A stretch of 45,256 bases of DNA. Source: Prevotella sp. GTDB lineage: Bacteria; Bacteroidota; Bacteroidia; Bacteroidales; Bacteroidaceae. Of this stretch, positions 7,048 to 13,631 are shown piece by piece. The stretch is from positions 1 to 45,256 of the forward strand of contig JAFUST010000005.1 of NCBI GenBank assembly GCA_017467535.1, given 5' to 3'. The translations under genes and the position numbers were made by a program. The notes beneath the pieces are model-generated. The model searched no databases. It saw only the letters and a program-made list of their open reading frames with translations, and had not been told where the DNA came from. Position 1 is the stretch's first letter. Each line of letters opens with the position of its first letter.

Positions 7048-9282
7048 CTATTTCTCTATCCTGATGCGGGCATCGACGGCAATGACATTGTCGCCGTCGG
7101 CCAGCAGGGGATTGATGTCCATCTCCTTGATCTCGGTGGCAAAGCGCAGCAGCGTCGACAGTCGCACGATGATCTCGGCATAGCGCCGCTCGTTGATGCC
7201 CTGCTGTCCTCGCGTACCTTTTAATATCTTATACCCACGCAGCGAGTGGATCATCGAATAGGCCTCCTCGTAACTCAGCGGTGCCAGACCCGACGACACG
7301 TCGTGCAGCACCTCGACGAAGATGCCGCCCAGTCCGCAGAGCACTACGTGGCCGAAGCGCTCCTCGTATTTGGCACCCAGGAAGAGTTCGGTGCCCTTCA
7401 GCATCTTCTGCACCATCACCCCGCAGGCATCAGGAATCTGCATCATGCGGTCAAACTCGGCAGCCAGCACCTCGCGTGAACGGATATTCAGCGCCACGCC
7501 GCCCACGTCGCTCTTGTGCACCGGCCCTACCACCTTGGCCACCACGGGGAAGCCCGTCTTCTCGGCAAAGGCCAGCACCTCGTCCTTCTGCTCGCTGACG
7601 AACTCCGGCACCGTGGGGATGCCGGCGGCGGCCAGGAGGTCGTGCACTACTGAAGGGGAGACCCACCCCCTCACCCCTCCCTGTGAGGGAGGGGAGTAGT
7701 TACCCTTTTCCCCAGTTTCATGGCCTTGAGAGTTTTCACTCCCCTCCCTTGCAGGGAGGGGCTGGGGGAGAGTCTGCAAGGTCTCTATGATTCTTCTGAT
7801 CCGCGGCACATCCACCCCGTTCACCACCACGTTCTGCTCGGCGGGCGCAGGGGTCTTCATCACCTGCGTCAGGGCGGTGGCCAGCGTCACCTCGTCGCTG
7901 AAGTTCACGTGACCGCGCTTGAGGAACTCCTGCACCTCCGGGCCTGCCGTGCTCACGCTGGGCAGGATGGGGAAGATGGGCTTGCGGCACTCCTGAATCT
8001 TCTTGTGCAGCACGTCGTAGACCTCGAAGATCTTCACCAGGCCGGGCGTGCCGAAGATGACCATGATGGCGTCTATCTCGTCGAACTTCTGTTCGCAGTA
8101 GTCGATGGCGATGCCCAGATGCTCCGCCGTACCCGTAGCCAGGATGTCGATGGGGTTCGACACCGACGAGCCGGGCAGCAACTTCGACTTCAACTCGTCA
8201 GCCACAGGGCCCGACAGCGGCGGCACCTGCATGCCGCCCTTCGACAGCGCATCGGTCAGCATCACGCCGGGGCCGCCGGCATGGGTGATGATCGCTACGC
8301 GAAGTGGAGAGTGAAGAGTGAAAAGTGAAGAGTTTGCTGCCGCCCATGATGGAGTAGCGGTAGCAAACTCTTCACTCTTCACTATTAACTCTAAACTCTT
8401 AAATATGCATCCCACGGTGGTGAGTTCCTCGCGACTGAAGCAGCGCACGATGCCAGCCTTGCGGAAGAGGGCCTCTACGGCCGAGTCGCTCGACGCGATG
8501 GCCCCCGTGTGACTGCTCGCCGCACGGCTACCGCTCTCGCTCGACCCTGCCTTGATGGCCGCAATGCGACAGCCCTTGCGAATCAGACTGGTGGCATGGT
8601 AGAGCAACTTGTCGGGGTCGGCGATGTTCTCGATGTAGAGTAGTTTGACCAGCGAGTCACGCTCAGGGTCGAAGTGCTCGTCCATATACTCCAGCACGCT
8701 CTCAATGCCTATCTGCTTGCCGTTGCCTATCGACCACACGGAGTTGAAGGGCAGGCCCTTGGTGACGGCACTCTCCAGGATGAAGACGGCCGTGGCGCCA
8801 GAGCCAGAGATGAAGTCGACACCGCGGGGGTTGAGCGTGGGGATGGGCTTGGTGAACACCGAGTGGTGCCAGCGGTTCAGCAGGCCGATGCAGTTGGGGC
8901 CTATCAGCGCACAGCCATACTCCTCGCAGATCTGCAGGATGCGCTGCTCCAGCAGGGCGCCCTCGTGGGTCTCCTCGCTGAAGCCGGCCGATATAATAAT
9001 GAACGCGCGAACGTGTTTCTCCTTGGCCAGCAGTTCCACATAGTCAGGACAATACTTGGCGGCCACCACCAGAATGGCCAGGTCGGTCGGCGGCAACTCG
9101 CGGGCATCGTGGAAGGCCTTGATGCCCTGCACCTCGTCCTCCTTGGGGTTCACCACGCGCAGGGTGCCCTCGTAGCCGCCCTGCATCAGATTGCGCACCA
9201 CAGCCCCACCGGGCTTGTGCACATTGTTGGAGCCGCCGATGACGACGATGCTCTCCGGTTGAAGCAGTTCCTTGTTGATCAT
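7048..9282 (-). CDS. ADP-forming acyl-CoA synthetase (acetate-CoA ligase type)
   Basis: A 744-residue fused NDP-forming acyl-CoA synthetase, cytoplasmic. It has an N-terminal CoA-binding Rossmann domain (VVIGGSNNVHKPGGAVVRNL), a succinyl-CoA-ligase-like domain with the phosphohistidine region AASSHTGAIASSD, a second ligase domain (AIITHAGGPGVMLTDAL), and a C-terminal ATP-grasp domain from about residue 555 (FPVVAKVVGPVHKSDVGGVA, then EIKEMDINPLL). It interconverts acyl-CoA plus ADP and phosphate with the acid, CoA and ATP. Two repeat elements sit inside the frame: residues about 294-326 (KSEEFATATPSW) and about 502-541 (LPQPLPAREGS to YSPPSQGGVRGW). Both lie between conserved blocks and look like insertions in linkers. 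A divergent promoter region separates it from the first CoA ligase. Confidence 0.92.
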   Translation of the reverse strand: MINKELLQPESIVVIGGSNNVHKPGGAVVRNLMQGGYEGTLRVVNPKEDEVQGIKAFHDARELPPTDLAILVVAAKYCPDYVELLAKEKHVRAFIIISAGFSEETHEGALLEQRILQICEEYGCALIGPNCIGLLNRWHHSVFTKPIPTLNPRGVDFISGSGATAVFILESAVTKGLPFNSVWSIGNGKQIGIESVLEYMDEHFDPERDSLVKLLYIENIADPDKLLYHATSLIRKGCRIAAIKAGSSESGSRAASSHTGAIASSDSAVEALFRKAGIVRCFSREELTTVGCIFKSLELIVKSEEFATATPSWAAANSSLFTLHSPLRVAIITHAGGPGVMLTDALSKGGMQVPPLSGPVADELKSKLLPGSSVSNPIDILATGTAEHLGIAIDYCEQKFDEIDAIMVIFGTPGLVKIFEVYDVLHKKIQECRKPIFPILPSVSTAGPEVQEFLKRGHVNFSDEVTLATALTQVMKTPAPAEQNVVVNGVDVPRIRRIIETLQTLPQPLPAREGSENSQGHETGEKGNYSPPSQGGVRGWVSPSVVHDLLAAAGIPTVPEFVSEQKDEVLAFAEKTGFPVVAKVVGPVHKSDVGGVALNIRSREVLAAEFDRMMQIPDACGVMVQKMLKGTELFLGAKYEERFGHVVLCGLGGIFVEVLHDVSSGLAPLSYEEAYSMIHSLRGYKILKGTRGQQGINERRYAEIIVRLSTLLRFATEIKEMDINPLLADGDNVIAVDARIRIEK
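7658..7777. repeat. Family A inverted-repeat pair inside the acyl-CoA synthetase gene
   Basis: Two family A copies face each other: 7658-7697, containing CCCCTCCCTGTGAGGGAGGGG, and 7739-7776, containing CCCCTCCCTTGCAGGGAGGGG followed by CTGGGGGAGAGTC. Each copy is itself a hairpin, and the pair encloses about 41 bp. The same sequence forms the ends of the element at 10742-11245. The host frame stays open across the whole insertion. Confidence 0.85.
8303..8402. repeat. Family C inverted repeat inside the acyl-CoA synthetase gene
   Basis: GTGAAGAGTTTGCTGCCGC at 8325-8343 pairs with GCGGTAGCAAACTCTTCAC at 8357-8375 (18 of 19). It is flanked by GTGAAGAGTGAAAAGTGAAG on the left and CTCTTCACTATTAACTCTAA on the right. 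The same arms occur in the GH67 gene at 26775 and 26843. The minus-strand host frame stays open. Confidence 0.85.
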
Positions 9283-9302
9283 AGTGTCATAGATTTATGG
9301 GG

Positions 9303-9310
9303 CAAAGATA
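9303..9310 (-). promoter_or_regulatory. Promoter -7 box for the acyl-CoA synthetase gene
   Basis: Minus-strand TATCTTTG, 20 nt upstream of the ATG at 9282, matches TAnnTTTG. Confidence 0.7.
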
Positions 9311-9393
9311 GTAAATAAGTGAGAGAAAAAAGAATAAAATATCAATTTTCTTCATTTTTCCGCCTTTTCCTTGGCAGAATGCAAGATTTATTG

Positions 9394-9401
9394 TACCTTT
9401 G
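9394..9401 (+). promoter_or_regulatory. Promoter -7 box for the first phenylacetate-CoA ligase gene
   Basis: TACCTTTG matches TAnnTTTG, with TTGG at 9371 about 20 nt upstream as a -33 candidate. The box lies downstream of an in-frame ATG at 9371, so the real start must be the ATG at 9428. Confidence 0.75.
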
Positions 9402-9427
9402 CACTACACAACCCTAAAACTGAAGAC

Positions 9428-10735
9428 ATGATTTGGAATCCCAACAAAGAGTGCATGAGCCGCGACGAGATGAGCGCGCTTCAGGGCAAACGCCTGCACA
9501 AGATCGTGGAGTATGTGTACCACAACGTGCCCTTCTATCGGCACAAGTTACAGGAAATGGACATCAGACCCGATGATATTCAGACCATCGAGGACATCAA
9601 GAAACTGCCCTTCACCACGAAGAAGGACCTGCGCGACAACTACCCCTTCGGCCTGCAGGCGGCTCCGCAGCGAGACATCATCCGCATCCATGCCTCCAGC
9701 GGCACCACGGGCAACCCCACCATCGTGGGCTATACCCGTAAGGACATCGGTGTGTGGAGCGAGTGCATGGCACGCTGTCTGACGGCCTACGGCATCACCC
9801 GCGACGACACTTTTTCTGTTTCCTACGGCTATGGTCTGTTCACCGGCGGTCTGGGTGCCCACTACGGCGTGGAGCATATCGGCGCATCGGTGGTGCCGGC
9901 CTCGACGGGCAACACGGAGAAGCACCTCAAACTGATACGCGACCTCGGCGTGACAGGCATTGCCTGCACACCGTCGTACGCCCTCTACCTGGCCGAGACG
10001 ATGGACAAGATGGGCATCACCAAAGACCAGATCAAACTGCGCGTGGGTGCCTTCGGTGCCGAGCCGTGGACGGAGCAGATGCGACAGGAGATACAGGAGC
10101 GTCTGGGCCTGAAGGGCTACAACCTCTACGGCCTCTCCGAAGTGATGGGCCCAAGCGTCAGTTACGAGTGCCAGATGCAGCACGGCTCCCATATCTGCGA
10201 GGACCACTTCTATCCAGAAATCATCAACCCCACCACGCTCGAGCCCCTACCCTACGGCCAGACGGGCGAACTGGTGTTCACCACGCTGACCAAGGAGGGC
10301 ATGCCCGTCATCCGCTACCGCACCCGCGACCTCTGTTCGCTGATGGACGGCCAGTGCGACTGTGGCCGCACCGCTGTGCGCATGGGCCGCATCGAGGGCC
10401 GTTCGGACGATATGCTCATCATCCGCGGCATCAACGTGTTCCCCTCTCAGGTGGAGAGTGTGGTGCTGTCGATGCAGGAATTCGCCCCGCGCTATATGCT
10501 GGTGGTCGACCGCGTGAACAACCTCGACACGCTGCAGGTGCAGGTGGAGTTGCGACAGGAGTACTTCACGGGCACCTTCGACACCCCCGCCGCCGTGGAT
10601 GCGCTGGAGAAGAAACTGGCCAACCGCCTGAAGAGCGTCCTCTCCATCGCCGCCAAGGTGCAACTCAAGGCTCCCGGCACCATCGAGCGGTCGCAGGGGA
10701 AGAGTGCGCATGTAATTGATAAGAGGAAATTGTAA
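9428..10735 (+). CDS. paaK: Phenylacetate-CoA ligase family (PaaK-type), first copy
   Basis: A 435-residue AMP-forming acyl-CoA ligase, cytoplasmic. The N-terminus MIWNPNKECMSRDEM and the phosphate-binding SSGTTGNPTIVGYT (near residue 90) are PaaK hallmarks. Further motifs are YGYGLFTGGLGAHYG, the adenylate-binding NLYGLSEVMGPSVSYEC, YRTRDLC, the hinge GRSDDMLIIRGINVFPSQVE, and the C-terminal catalytic Lys region RSQGKSAHVIDKRKL. It activates an aryl or related acid as acyl-AMP, then acyl-CoA. The start at 9428 is chosen because an upstream in-frame ATG precedes the promoter. A second PaaK copy lies downstream, with the DUF559 element between them. In Bacteroidales such ligases may work with 2-oxoacid ferredoxin oxidoreductases, but none is in the window. 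Confidence 0.93.
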   Translation: MIWNPNKECMSRDEMSALQGKRLHKIVEYVYHNVPFYRHKLQEMDIRPDDIQTIEDIKKLPFTTKKDLRDNYPFGLQAAPQRDIIRIHASSGTTGNPTIVGYTRKDIGVWSECMARCLTAYGITRDDTFSVSYGYGLFTGGLGAHYGVEHIGASVVPASTGNTEKHLKLIRDLGVTGIACTPSYALYLAETMDKMGITKDQIKLRVGAFGAEPWTEQMRQEIQERLGLKGYNLYGLSEVMGPSVSYECQMQHGSHICEDHFYPEIINPTTLEPLPYGQTGELVFTTLTKEGMPVIRYRTRDLCSLMDGQCDCGRTAVRMGRIEGRSDDMLIIRGINVFPSQVESVVLSMQEFAPRYMLVVDRVNNLDTLQVQVELRQEYFTGTFDTPAAVDALEKKLANRLKSVLSIAAKVQLKAPGTIERSQGKSAHVIDKRKL

Positions 10736-10741
10736 AAGACA

Positions 10742-11245
10742 GACTCTCCCCCGGCCCCTCCCTGTGAGGGAGGGGAGTTGATAGATTAATTATTTAAATT
10801 TATTTATTGGTATGGGGTATAAGACGGCTTCGCCTGACAGATATGGTCTGCTGAAGGAGTTTGCAAGGAAGAACCGTAGGAATGCGACACTTGCTGAAGC
10901 CGTATTATGGGAGTATCTGAGAGAGGGGGTGGCAGGGGTGAAGTTCTTACGCCAACATGTGATAGGCGATTTCATCGTTGACTTCGTCTCACGCAGTGGC
11001 GGCCTTGTTATAGAGGTAGATGGAGGTTATCATGCAGAACCTCGACAACAAGAGGATGATCTGCTGAGAGAATCACATCTGGAGTCTAAGGGATATCACA
11101 TCATCCGCTTCACCAACGAAGAGATACTATATAACATAGAACAGGTAATAGACAAAATAGAACAATATTTCAATGAGTAAAGAAAACAAACAAGCAAAAG
11201 ATCCATCTACTCCCCTCCCTCACAGGGAGGGGCCGGGGGAGAGTC
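10742..11245. mobile_element. 504-bp element with perfect 37-bp terminal inverted repeats and one DUF559 gene
   Basis: The segment is bounded by two 37-bp sequences that are exact inverted copies, at 10742-10778 (starting GACTCTCCCCCGGCCCCTCC) and 11209-11245 (ending GGGGCCGGGGGAGAGTC). Each end contains an internal 8-bp-stem hairpin, CCCCTCCC with GGGAGGGG. The only gene inside encodes a DUF559 nuclease-like protein. The right end lies within the second CoA ligase frame and supplies its N-terminus. The left end starts 6 bp after the first ligase stop. I see no target-site duplication next to the repeats. The same end sequence occurs as a cargo-free pair in the gene at 7048-9282. Calling it a mobile element is inference from this structure. 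Confidence 0.65.
10812..11180 (+). CDS. DUF559 nuclease-like protein inside the inverted-repeat element
   Basis: A 122-residue protein matching the DUF559 pattern, a small PD-(D/E)XK-type fold related to very-short-patch-repair (Vsr) endonucleases. It has a basic N-terminal helix (EFARKNRRNATLAEAVLWEYL), then VKFLRQHVIGDFIVDFVSRSG, then the core strand LVIEVDGGYH, giving Asp in IVDF and Glu-x-Asp in IEVDG as candidate metal ligands, then LESKGYHIIRFTNEEIL. Family members are predicted DNA endonucleases, and few have a known role. Its stop overlaps the ATG of the next gene in ATGAGTAA, so the ligase downstream may be translated by coupling. The base composition is visibly more AT-rich than the neighbours, which suggests acquisition. 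Confidence 0.85.
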   Translation: MGYKTASPDRYGLLKEFARKNRRNATLAEAVLWEYLREGVAGVKFLRQHVIGDFIVDFVSRSGGLVIEVDGGYHAEPRQQEDDLLRESHLESKGYHIIRFTNEEILYNIEQVIDKIEQYFNE

Positions 11246-12543
11246 GATTTTTCAACCCCGACCGTGAAACGCTTTCGCGTGAAGGCATAGAATGGCTGCA
11301 GTTGGAGCGCCTCAAGAAGACGATTGAACACTGCCTGACCAACGAGTTCTACCAAAAGAAATTCAAGGAGGCAGGGATCACGGCCGACGACATCCAGACA
11401 CTGGCCGACGTGCGACGACTGCCCTTCACCACCAAGCAGGACCTGCGCGACACCTACCCCTTCGGCATGGCCTGTGTGCCGCTGCGCGACTGTGTGCGAC
11501 TGCACTCCTCGTCGGGCACTACCGGCAACCCCACCGTCATTCTGCACACGCAGAAAGACCTGGACGAATGGGCCAACCAGGTGGCACGCAACCTGTGGAT
11601 GGTTGGCCTGCGCCCCGACGACGTGTTCCAGAACTCCAGCGGCTACGGCATGTTCACCGGCGGACTGGGCTTCCAGTACGGCGCCGAGCGTCTGGGGATG
11701 CTCACCGTGCCCGCCGCCGCCGGCAACTCCCTCCGCCAGATCAAATTCATCAAGGACTTTGGCACTACCGCCATCCACGCCGTGCCTTCCTACGTCACCC
11801 GTCTCTATGAGGTGATGCAGCAGGAGGGTGTCGACCCGCGCCGCGACACCAAACTCAAGGTGCTCGCCATCGGCGCCGAGCCCCACAGCGAGGAGCAGCG
11901 CCAGCGCATCGAGCAGATGATGGGCGTCAAGGCCTACAACTCGTTCGGCATGAGCGAGATGTGCGGCCCCGGCGTCGGCTTCGAGTGCCCCGAGCAGAAC
12001 GGCCTCCACTTCTGGGAGGACTACTACATCGTAGAGATAGTAGACCCTGAGACCCTCGAGCCCGTGGCCGATGGAGAGATAGGCGAACTGGTGCTCACCA
12101 CGCTCTGCCGCGAGGCCATGCCGCTGCTGCGCTACCGCACCCGCGACCTCACCCGAGTGCTGGGTCGCTCCTGTCCCTGTGGCCGCAACCATGTGCGACT
12201 GGACCGTATGCGTGGCCGCAGCGATGACATGATGGTGCTGCGCGGCGTCAACATCTTCCCCATCCAGATCGAGAAGATACTGATGCAGTTCAAGGAACTG
12301 GGCAACAACTACCTCATCACCCTGACCACCGACCAGGACAACGACAACATGACCGTCGAGGTGGAACTGGCCGAGGCCACCGATGACTACCCCCGCCTGC
12401 AGGCTCTGGAGAAGGAGATCAAGCGCCGCCTGAAGGACGAGATCCTGCTCACCCCCATCGTGCGCCTCGTGCCCCAGGGCACCCTGCCGGTCAGCGAGGG
12501 CAAAGCCGTCCGCGTGGTGGACAAACGAAAAGTGTACCAGTAA
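11173..12543 (+). CDS. paaK: Phenylacetate-CoA ligase family (PaaK-type), second copy with repeat-derived N-terminus
   Basis: A 456-residue paralogue of the gene at 9428. It shows SSSGTTGNPTVILHT, GYGMFTGGLGFQYG, NSFGMSEMCGPGVGFECPEQ, YRTRDLTRV, GRSDDMMVLRGVNIFPIQIE and the C-terminal SEGKAVRVVDKRKV. Alignment by eye puts its FFNPDRETLSREG against IWNPNKECMSRDE of the first copy, where the first copy has its start Met. Here the codon before FFNP is CGA. Residues 1-25 (MSKENKQAKDPSTPLPHREG and on) are encoded by the right end of the DUF559 element. The start codon is therefore inside the element and overlaps the DUF559 stop. Function as an aryl-type acid to acyl-CoA ligase should be unaffected if the extension is tolerated. 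Confidence 0.92.
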   Translation: MSKENKQAKDPSTPLPHREGPGESRFFNPDRETLSREGIEWLQLERLKKTIEHCLTNEFYQKKFKEAGITADDIQTLADVRRLPFTTKQDLRDTYPFGMACVPLRDCVRLHSSSGTTGNPTVILHTQKDLDEWANQVARNLWMVGLRPDDVFQNSSGYGMFTGGLGFQYGAERLGMLTVPAAAGNSLRQIKFIKDFGTTAIHAVPSYVTRLYEVMQQEGVDPRRDTKLKVLAIGAEPHSEEQRQRIEQMMGVKAYNSFGMSEMCGPGVGFECPEQNGLHFWEDYYIVEIVDPETLEPVADGEIGELVLTTLCREAMPLLRYRTRDLTRVLGRSCPCGRNHVRLDRMRGRSDDMMVLRGVNIFPIQIEKILMQFKELGNNYLITLTTDQDNDNMTVEVELAEATDDYPRLQALEKEIKRRLKDEILLTPIVRLVPQGTLPVSEGKAVRVVDKRKVYQ

Positions 12544-12546
12544 CCT

Positions 12547-12567
12547 AGCCCCCTAAGTTAGGGGGCT
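12547..12567 (+). repeat. Family B palindrome between the second CoA ligase and the ACT gene
   Basis: AGCCCCCTAA and TTAGGGGGCT form a perfect 10-bp stem around one base, 3 nt after the ligase stop. The same core occurs in the inverted pair at 23839-23956. It could act as a terminator or attenuator, though no T-run follows. Confidence 0.75.
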
Positions 12568-12577
12568 CAGAAAGAAT

Positions 12578-13006
12578 ATGACAATCAATCAGTTATCCAT
12601 TTTCATCGAGAACCGCTCGGGCACGCTGATCAAGGTGCTCCAGATTCTCAAGCAGGCCAACATCCAGATTGTGGCCTCAACCATTGCCGATACCGCCGAC
12701 TACGGTATCTATCGACTCATCTGCAGCGAACCGCTCAGGGCCTATGAGGAACTGAAACGGGGCGGCGTGGCCGTTGCACTGAGCAACGTGTTCGCCCTCG
12801 AACTCGACGACGAGCCCGGACGGGCCGCCGATGCTGTGGAGACCTTCTCGAAGGCCGGCATCTCCATCGCCTACATGTACACTTTCCTGCTCGGCGGAAA
12901 GGGCATCATGGTGTTCCGCACCGAGAATGCCGACGAAGCCGAACAGGTGATTCGTGCCAACGGACTGAAGTACATCGCCGAGCCCGACCTCAGCAAGTTA
13001 GCGTAG
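12578..13006 (+). CDS. Tandem ACT-domain protein
   Basis: A 142-residue protein made of two ACT domains, about residues 1-68 (INQLSIFIENRSGTLIKVLQ, then IVASTIADTADYGIYRLIC) and about 69-142 (GVAVALSNVFALELDDEPG, then GISIAYMYTFLLGGKGIMVF). ACT domains bind amino acids or related small ligands and regulate metabolism. A tandem ACT gene behind PaaK-type ligases is a frequent arrangement, so it probably senses an aromatic or branched-chain amino acid and tunes this acyl-CoA block. No catalytic domain is attached. The 34-nt gap from the ligase holds the family B palindrome, so the gene may be partly insulated from upstream transcription. Confidence 0.88.
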   Translation: MTINQLSIFIENRSGTLIKVLQILKQANIQIVASTIADTADYGIYRLICSEPLRAYEELKRGGVAVALSNVFALELDDEPGRAADAVETFSKAGISIAYMYTFLLGGKGIMVFRTENADEAEQVIRANGLKYIAEPDLSKLA

Positions 13007-13062
13007 CGCAACCGACACCGTAGCCCGATGCCCGCTACGAGGCATCAAGCCTAAAACTTGAA

Positions 13063-13133
13063 ACAATCCTGCTATCCTGCTTCTCAAGGAGTAAACCCAC
13101 TGACTGCCAATGAGATAAGGGTAGCAGGATTGT
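13063..13133. terminator. Family D hairpin between convergent genes
   Basis: ACAATCCTGCTATCCT at 13063-13078 pairs with AGGGTAGCAGGATTGT at 13118-13133 (15 of 16) around a 39-nt loop. It lies between the ACT gene and the convergent thioesterase gene, so it probably ends both transcripts. The core ATCCTGCTAT also forms the hairpin at 30881-30944, another convergent junction. Confidence 0.65.
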
Positions 13134-13142
13134 CTTATGCTT

Positions 13143-13547
13143 TTAAGTCTCTATGTCGATATGGACATCTTTCTTGCGGTAGCCGCTGGAGGTGAAGACG
13201 GCCACAAGAGCGCCCTGCTCGTCGGTGATTCGCACCTCGGCGTAGGGCATGCGGGGGTGGTTGACCACCTCGCGCGCCTCGGCATAGACATAGCCCGAGG
13301 CGACGCTGCGGATGAAGGTGATGTTGCTGCTGGTGGAGAAGGTGAGCACGCGGTGGCTGTTGACAGCGGCGGCGAAGGCCAGGTCGGCCAGCGTGAAGAG
13401 GGCTCCCCCCTGACACACGCCGCCACCGTTGAGATGTTCGGGGGTGATGAGCATTCGCGTTCGGGCATAGCCCTCACTGACGGCCAGCAGTTCTACGCCG
13501 GCATTCACCGCAAAGCGGTCGTGCGAGAAAAATTCGTTCCAAGTCAT
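13143..13547 (-). CDS. PaaI-family hotdog thioesterase
   Basis: A 134-residue single hotdog domain without a signal peptide. The signature HLNGGGVCQGGALFTLADLAFAAAVNS is the PaaI pattern, with a Gln where the E. coli protein has His in the HGG step. It then has FIRSVASGYVYAEAREV. PaaI enzymes hydrolyse aryl or hydroxyaryl acyl-CoA and can rescue CoA trapped as dead-end thioesters, which suits a block with two PaaK-type ligases. The start at 13547 (MTWNEFF) is chosen because an in-frame ATG at 13580 lies inside the promoter box at 13578-13585. It converges on the ACT gene across the family D hairpin. Confidence 0.88.
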   Translation of the reverse strand: MTWNEFFSHDRFAVNAGVELLAVSEGYARTRMLITPEHLNGGGVCQGGALFTLADLAFAAAVNSHRVLTFSTSSNITFIRSVASGYVYAEAREVVNHPRMPYAEVRITDEQGALVAVFTSSGYRKKDVHIDIET

Positions 13548-13577
13548 AGTAAGTTGTAACTTTGTATGTTGTGGGTG

Positions 13578-13585
13578 CAAAGTTA
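13578..13585 (-). promoter_or_regulatory. Promoter -7 box for the thioesterase gene
   Basis: Minus-strand TAACTTTG matches TAnnTTTG and gives a leader of about 25 nt to the ATG at 13547. Confidence 0.65.
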
Positions 13586-13631
13586 CAACTTTTTCTGTAG
13601 AATAGCCCCTCGGAAGGCGGTTTTTCTGACC

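Noticed and set aside
7658..8402. Acyl-CoA synthetase as a pseudogene broken by insertions
   Set aside because: The frame is continuous from start to stop, and all conserved blocks including the phosphohistidine and ATP-grasp regions are present.
9371..9427. Upstream ATG extension of the first CoA ligase
   Set aside because: The TAnnTTTG box at 9394-9401 lies downstream of that ATG, and the family N-terminus begins at 9428.
10736..11250. Classic insertion sequence with transposase and target duplication
   Set aside because: No transposase (DDE, HUH or serine type) is encoded and no target-site duplication is visible next to the inverted repeats; the DUF559 element is reported on its own terms.
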